This document shows, piece after piece, positions 57,061 through 64,000 of a stretch of 64,000 nucleotides of DNA (position 1 is the first letter of the stretch; the number at the start of each line of letters is the position of its first letter). The notes under the pieces are model-generated. The model was not told the DNA's origin. It worked only from the letters and a program-made list of their open reading frames with translations, and searched no databases. The DNA lies in the NCBI GenBank assembly GCA_037962975.1, contig CM075676.1:99456001-99520000 (forward strand), given 5' to 3'. Origin of the DNA: Clitoria ternatea. Taxonomy: Eukaryota > Streptophyta > Magnoliopsida > Fabales > Fabaceae. A program made the translations under genes and the position numbers.

Positions 57061-59882
57061 ACTTAAAACAAACTTTATTAATTTAAATAACCATTGAATT
57101 TTAAAATTATCATATTTATAACTGATGCTTACTTATTTGATCTGATTATGATTGTTAATATTTATTTATGTTTTATGATGTTTGATTGTGATTGACAATG
57201 TTTGATTATGATTGATAATCTTGTACTGTGGAGTTTGAGCATATAGCAAGCATGACGGAAAGCTAAAATTCAGTAAGAATTTACTTATCTCCTACTTCTT
57301 TATTTACTTATTCATATTTATTCAAATTACTTTTAAGAAATTTCTTAGATTTCAATAAAACTACATAAGTTTTTAGAAATCTCTTTTATATTTTAATATA
57401 TATGTATATATCTTTACTAAAATTTAGATTTTTTTTAGTTAGTTTATTAAAAAGAAAAAGAAAGAGAAATTATTTTATAAAAATAAATGTTTTTACTATA
57501 TACATATATATATATATATACATATTATTTAAATGTATAAAAATATTATACAAAATTTTCAAGTACTAAGGTTTTAAAGATTGATAATTCCAAATTCGAG
57601 TTTTTAGAAATTGATTTTGAATTGACCTATAAACTTTCTAAAGAAGGTTGTGAAATATATTTAAGGCTTTGAAACTCAAATTTATAAGGAGATTTGATTT
57701 GTGATTTGAAAAGGAACTGTACTAAAATTCTATGTGCGTATTTGAGAAGTTGAAAAAGTACAGTTTACTGGGGTGGCTATGTTGCGATTCGTAGGCCCTG
57801 ATAATATATTGAGTTTCTAAAAGCCTTAACCAACTAAATACGCGAGTAGTTCATGCATCATGAATCATTGAAGAGAAACAAAATGATATTGTCTGGGGAC
57901 GGATTATAGAAACCGAGGATACATTAGAGGAGGCTTAATTGTGAGCCTTGGGATGAGAGGGTGTGAAAGGGTGCTTCAGGGGACCTGGGGTAGCTCCCTA
58001 GTGTCGGGTACTTTCACAATAAAAACCTTTTCAATCTAACTAGTCTCTAAGTGTTTCCATGCCAGTTGAGCTGTTCATGTTATTATTATCCGGAATTATG
58101 GAACAGTGTAAACTCCTGGTTGGCCCAGTGCAAATTAAAAGTTAAGGGGCCCACATATATAGATAAGTTATGATGAAGATATGGCATATCATTCATACAT
58201 TCATAAATTGATTGTGCTTGTGATTGTGATTGATATTATTATACTAGTTTGTGAAAACCCTTTATTGCTTATGTCCCATTTGGGAATATTATATTCTGTT
58301 TCTCACTCCTTTCTCTATGTTTTTGTTTCATATGTTTTAAATTAATGGTTCGTACAGAGGGAAGGATTGAAGAACATTGACAGTATATATAGCACGTTCT
58401 AGAAAGGGAGCTCGGTATGAATACCGTGGTCCAATGAATAAATAATGTCACTAGGCAACTGCTCTTGGGCCATGGAGTTTCCTCTCTTTCTTATAATGTT
58501 TAATGTTTATTTTCTTCGGATGAATGTACAAATACTTTATAAAGTTTTAATAATATTGAGGTATTTCAGAAATAATGTATATAATTTTTTCCGATAGTTT
58601 CTTTTTAACAAACATATCTTTAGTAAAAAAAAAATTATTACGAATTTTTCTAGAATTTATTAAGGTGTAACAGAGGGTGTTACAAGGGTGCCTATGGACT
58701 ATCACTCATCAACTTCCTCTCTTACTGCCCAACAACAATCGAGTATAAAATAAAACCATAGGCACAGGTGGCCAAGATTTTCAAGTTTCGTAGATTCAAC
58801 AAACACACATTCTGAAAGCATATATATGTATTGACCTTAATTATTTTAGTAATGCAAGTAATTACTAATTAAGTGGATGCATAAAGATTAAATTATTTCC
58901 TAATTTAGGTTAATGGTTTGACCATCCTTAATTCCCTAAAAACTCGAGAGACAATAAGCAAAATGATGGATGAATTACACCAAAGTCTCGAAACTCGCCT
59001 ATTGTTAACCACATAAAATCATATTTGTCCAACTTATAATTAATTAAAATATTTGTATATAAAAAGACATACAAATGGTTAAAATTATAACCTCATCCAA
59101 AACTATTACTCCCTCTCTTCATTTTTATTTGACGTAACCTAGAAAAAATTATTTTTTATTTGTTATTTTAAGAGTTTTAAAAAATATCTATTATTTATTT
59201 ATTTATTATACTCCTATTCTTTAAATAAATAATTACGATGAAGATGTGGAACAAATTAAAAAAAGAAAGAAATGCAAGGCTAAACTAAGAATTATGTATT
59301 TTAAAATTATTTAATGATTTTTTAACATGTATCTTTTTTAAAATTACATCAGATAAAAAACAATAATATAAGCAAAAATAATAAATTTTACATTGATTAA
59401 GGAGGTTGGTTGGAAGTAGTTATTTATCTTAATGTTATTAAATATTTGATATCATTTCTTAAAATACCCTTAAAAAATTAGGTGCCTTGTAAATATATAC
59501 AAGAATAATATATTTAATATGCATGTAAATATTTAATAGCATTAAAAAATTATAATTTTACTTATATTTTAAAATAAAAAAGATTCTATCAAAATTTACT
59601 CATATGTAAAATCAGGTGTAATTAACATTACTCTGATTTCTAATTAAATATCTCAACTGAATTTTCAATCACTTTTTTCGTAATATAGGTTTAATTTTGA
59701 ATTAATTTGACATGTTACCCCGATTATTTTTAAAGCTATGTAAAACTTACATTTTAAAAATTGATTTGAATTATAATCATGTAAAAATTTTATAATAACA
59801 TTATTTTATATTAATTATTTTTAAAATTGATATAAAAATATTTTTAATACTAATTTTAAAAATAAATTACGTAAAAAGTAGC

Positions 59883-59883
<1 letters not shown>

Positions 59884-59942
<59 letters not shown>
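59884..59942. repeat. (AT)n microsatellite, about 29 units
   Basis: An uninterrupted alternating AT run, preceded by GCGA and followed by GCAGGGG. Confidence 0.95.
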
Positions 59943-59945
<3 letters not shown>

Positions 59946-60851
59946 GGGGATCAATAGAAGAAAAGCAACAGAAAATTAACAACCGGTGTTAAAAATCTAT
60001 ACCGATCAGTTTATTAACAGAGAGAATCCAAATTCGTGATGGTGCGACACATTTGGTACAGTGAAAAGCGAAAATGACGATTCCTGTAATTAAAGTTGAT
60101 ATACCCATAAAATCACTGTTATATTTATCCCCCCGGTTCTTATTACCTCATATGATTTTGAGGGAAAAAAAATCTTTTTTATTATTTTAGAAGTTTAAGA
60201 AAGTATAATTAATGTGGAGTAGGAATTAAGAGCATAAAAACTAGAAAATTGAGTGATAAAATTATATAATCCAAAATTATTTAATGATTATTTAATTTGT
60301 GTGATTTTTGAAATTATACTAGATAAAAAATACTAAAGATAATAAGTAATTGATAAGGAAATTACATGCAAATAAATCTACCTAGCTATGCAAACCTAAA
60401 AATGAAAGTAATGAGTAAAATTTTAGTAATAGTTTTAAAATCCAACTAGTTATTGATTCTATAAAAATATTAATTCAAACCAACTTAATCAAACTATGAT
60501 TAAATTAATAAAAAAGATTAATTTAATTTTATTATGTAGTTAATTCATGATTTAACTAAGTTTATTTGATTCACTTTTAATAAGATTGATTTTAGACTAA
60601 AGCAGTAATGCACAATACTCTGTGGTCTGTGCCCAAAAAAGCATAATTGTCCAGACAAACCTGATGATAGATCTACTACTCATTGAAACTGGAACAGTAA
60701 TGTTAGCTAGTTAGGGATGACAAAAAAAACACCTATGGTCAAACATTTAATTAACCTCAATACCTACCCAATATAACTGTCTAAAGTAATGCTACAAGAA
60801 AAAGACAATTTATTTTTATCCTCTGCATATGATATGGTTATTATCATTGTT

Positions 60852-61030
60852 ATCAAAACTGAATCGGTTTGACCGGTCCGACCGGTTGAACCGTGAGCCG
60901 TTTAGGTGACCGGTTCGAGTCAATTCTTTAATACTACCGGTTCAACTATGGTTGAACCTCGATTTTAGTACGGTTTTCATGAACCGGTACCTTTACCGGT
61001 TCAATAACCGGTCCAGTTCTAAAAACATTG
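60852..61030. mobile_element. MITE-like repeat rich in ACCGGTT, copy 2
   Basis: Begins TTATCAAAACTGAATCGG and ends CCGGTCCAGTTCTAAAAAC, forming imperfect inverted ends. It contains at least seven ACCGGT or CCGGTT motifs and matches the repeat at 36473 read in the opposite direction. Confidence 0.6.
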
Positions 61031-64000
61031 GCTCTTATCAACTAGCCATTATTGTGTAATAAACTGCAGTTATTATGTTTAAGAGTAGAATTTATTTAAG
61101 ATTTTGCATAAAATACATTGCTTCTTTATTTTTTAAAAACTATTTAACACTTTTAAGCCAGTTTTTTCTTTTTCCTCACTCTATAATGAGAAAACTAAAT
61201 AATCTTATTGAAGTAATTGTGTGTATTATTTATATGTTATGCATAACTTAAGAGTTAAGGTAGTGTAATCTGAAATCCATCTACAGGTATTAGAGAAACA
61301 TGAAGGGGCTTTGATTCTCATGCCATATATAGCTAACGAAGAATAAATTAAAATGAAAGGAAAAAGATCCCAAATGTGTCTTTCTCAAAAGCATTAAAGC
61401 CAAGGCAAAATGCTTTAGTGAAGTTGTATTGTAATGCTACTAAATCAAAAACGCGTTTACAGCTTGCTTTAATGCCGATTCGGTGTTTATTTAGTATCTA
61501 ATTACAAAAATGGAAATTGAATGTAGTTAATTAAATGTTGATTTTACATATTAATCGAAACAGATTTAAATTCTATTAGATCAACAAATCAAGAATATAT
61601 TTTCGACTAAAAATGCCCTTGATTTGATTTGCTTTCGGATCTGCATAGATTATTATTCTGTGATACCATTAAATAATGGTAAAGGGAGATTGAAGAGAGA
61701 GAGGAAAAAGAAAAGGGAAAAAAAGGCAAAGCTTAAAGAAAGATGAAAACGCGGAATCATGGTTCCATGGTCTATTCGTGGATCCGGCACCGTCATGTGT
61801 TGTGGCTCAGAATGTCATAAGTGTATATATCACTTATTTTTCAAAAAAAAATATTCGAAAAAAGATAAAGAAGGAATAAAATATATGATAATAATATTGA
61901 ATTACATTTAACATAAGATACAAGAATATATATATCAGATTAAAAAATATATTTGTTTCTCTTTTTTTATATATATTCTGTTGATTTCAATTCAGTCATT
62001 TATGTTTTAGATTTGTTGTAAAATGATCCTTTTCTAAATAATTTTTTAGACTGTTAACATTATAATATATTTGATATTCACTCTGATTGTATAAGATGCA
62101 AAATCTTAGAGAGTTACATTAGAATAATTAGGATTAGTATTCAAAATGTCACTTAAAATATAAAAAGCTTTTTCGGTTATATTTATACAACAGTGAAATA
62201 ACAAGAGAACCTTTGATCCAAACCTAATTAGCAAATAGATGATTATGCTCTGTTGAGATCATGAGATATTAGAATCTATGTTATACTTTCTAAGAATAAA
62301 GAGAAAAAAGATTTTTATGGCCCCTCCCAATTCAGGAAAAACACTTAATAAATTAAATAATAATATCTAAAAAAACCGTCAAAGATGTTAACTTGCCATG
62401 ATTATATAATGTTAAAATTTACAAATATTAAAAGAAAAGACCGTGTTGAGATATTTAAAAAAAAAGGATCAAATTGAAATTTACATAATAAAAAACAAAA
62501 ATAAAACTTGACAAAACATAAATGAATAAAGAAATATTTTGGCCTGTATATTATATATGCCATTGCCAGAGAGTCAAAGAATCTATCAAAATAAATGGTT
62601 CAATTTGACTTGCCCTCTGGATTTCGATTGTGAAGACGCTATCTATGGGTCTCAGATTTTAAAGAAAGAAACTTTTGGGATAATTTGTGGCCCTTCACGC
62701 ACTTTTTTAGCAATCTCGATTTTTTGGGATTATTGCCATTCTCATTAATAATCAATTGGACACAGTTATACAAGTGGTTGTGTGTATAATTCAATCAACT
62801 AAAACTTGTTCGTACAATTTTACCGTTGTTAAAATTATAAGTGCTCCTTATTTTTTTATTTGTTTTTTTAAAATATTGAATTTGCTTATATGTCTTTTTA
62901 AGATTACAAATCATAATTAAAATTTCATTTATCCATTATACTATTATCTCTTATTTAAATCAATAGGTATTAATTAAAGAAGTTGTATTAAGTATAGAAA
63001 AATATAGGATATATTAAAAAGGTTAAAATACAAACTTAAAATTTTAACGTTTTAAGAAAAACCTCTTTAAAAAATGCTCACTTTTAACTCTTTTATCAAG
63101 AAACAACTTCTCATTTATATGTCCACACACAATGGACCCAACATATTTAGAGTCTCAAAATTAATTTTGAAATTATGTCTTTAATAGTTTTCATACATTT
63201 ATTTTTCAGTTTTAAAGATAAATAAAATAAATATTATTGGAGGTGCTATCATGAGAGAATGATGTAAATATTTTGTTATCATACATTAGTAGCCAATTAA
63301 TCAAATGGTATCATCGTGAAAAATAAATAATTTAATTTAGTAAATATTTATTTGGTGTATCATATTTCGACATGAGATGAAAATGATTTATCATAAATGA
63401 TAAATGTATCTTATTGAATTTTTTCGCGATTGTGTTCTCACAGAAAGACCAATTGAACTCAAGAGTATTAGTTAAAATAAAAGAGTCACTTGCTAACTGA
63501 TTTTGTTAGTAATTAGAAAAAATATAATTAGTTACTTTATTAGAATTATTTAGTTTAAAATATTTCAAAAATAAGTAAAAAATAGTTATTTGCCCCATAG
63601 GCCAGTCCTCTGTTCAAATCAGGCTAGCTTGTTAAAAAAACAATCATCACCTTTGAGAATTTATAAGTTCCAAAGGGATTGACTTTTTTTGGTAACCAAA
63701 AAAAAGGGATTGACTTTTTAGAGTAGTTTACTAAATTTTTAAGAATTACTTTAAGAAAATATGATTTATTTTTTGAAATATCACTTGAATTACAAAGAGA
63801 GTTCTAAAGTTTTATTTATATACTAAAAGAATGATTTGATAATTTCGTAGAATAAAAGGGTATAAAAGATCTTTGTCAGAGAGAATAAACCCAATAATAT
63901 TAGATCCATAATTAATATTCAAATGAAAAATTTATTAGAGTTTGAGTTAAAATAAACAAAAATAAATTTTAATGAACCGTGATCATACCAATAATCATGT

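Larger units (their letters stand above)
55737..58684 (+). mobile_element. 2.9-kb solo LTR in copia reverse transcriptase
   Basis: 2948 bp with inverted ends TGTAACACCCCT/AGGGTGTTACA and an exact duplication AGGGT (55732-55736 and 58685-58689). A promoter-like CCTATAAATAGAAGG lies at about 56027, on the plus strand. Copia RT sequence flanks both sides. The start resembles the minus-strand start of the LTR at 50209. Confidence 0.88.
40191..58760 (+). mobile_element. Decayed Ty1/copia retrotransposon split by nested insertions
   Basis: Copia coding fragments appear in order on the plus strand: gag N-terminus (about 40570-41239), gag continued (44401-44463), gag zinc-finger part (45344-45670), integrase (about 45800-46290 and 49761-49939), integrase end and linker (54266-54800), reverse transcriptase (about 55060-55736), and a last RT piece (58685 to about 58760). 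Each gap is filled by another transposable element. Where target duplications are exact (TTA, TCA, AGGGT), removing the insertion and one duplication restores reading across the gap. The coding parts carry many stops and shifts. The RT C-terminus, RNase H and 3' LTR are missing. The left LTR boundary is approximate. Confidence 0.85.
58760..64000. other. AT-rich intergenic sequence without recognisable genes
   Basis: No gene, RNA gene or complete mobile element could be supported. Contents seen: an AT microsatellite (59884-59942), one MITE (60852-61030), and a 69-codon open frame (62539-62748) with no family resemblance that is probably chance. Confidence 0.5.

Noticed and set aside
60880..60960. 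GGTTCGAGTC-like tRNA B-box
   Set aside because: No cloverleaf or A-box could be formed; it belongs to the ACCGG-rich MITE.
62539..62748. 69-codon open frame in the right flank
   Set aside because: No recognisable family, no signal peptide or introns, and its composition matches the AT-rich surroundings; treated as chance.

Overview
The window is nuclear DNA from a flowering plant. Intergenic sequence is AT-rich, genes carry spliceosomal GT-AG introns, and the only ordinary host genes are cell-wall pectin genes; the rest is plant transposable elements. A legume of the bean/soybean group is my best guess from the style of the repeats, but this is inference and not demonstrated.

Host genes: four minus-strand genes form a pectin-modification cluster. 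They are a stand-alone pectin methylesterase inhibitor (PMEI, 4035-4634), a four-exon pectin methylesterase with a membrane anchor (PME-1, 5727-8235), a two-exon PME (PME-2, 13004-15158) and a three-exon PME (PME-3, 35321-39296). All three PMEs have an N-terminal PMEI-like pro-region, an R-R/K-L processing motif and a complete set of pectinesterase active-site residues. They share one phase-1 intron at the same place in the catalytic domain. The encoded enzymes would de-esterify homogalacturonan in the wall, and the PMEI would restrain such enzymes.

Between PME-2 and PME-3 sits an intact 16.3-kb Ty3/gypsy element of the Tat type (17742-34079, target duplication ATTAC). Its two 730-bp LTRs differ at only three sites, so it arrived recently. 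It carries gag-pol on the minus strand with two in-frame stop codons. On the plus strand lie two diverged tandem copies of an intron-containing extra gene, separated by an array of covarying hairpin repeats. This duplicated antisense module is the most unusual structure here.

From about 40190 to 58760 an old, decayed Ty1/copia element has been split by a stack of later insertions. These are two related CACTA transposons (41240-44400 and 46291-49760), a solo LTR (44464-45343), a solo LTR nested in the second CACTA (48929-49716), an LTR-like insertion (49940-54265) holding a further 2.9-kb solo LTR (50209-53139), and another 2.9-kb solo LTR (55737-58684). Most junctions are fixed by exact target-site duplications, so the order of events can be read. 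A fifth solo LTR (2199-2795), a non-autonomous hAT element (9741-10636) and several MITE-like repeats lie near the genes. The last 5 kb (58760-64000) and the other gaps are AT-rich with no recognisable gene.
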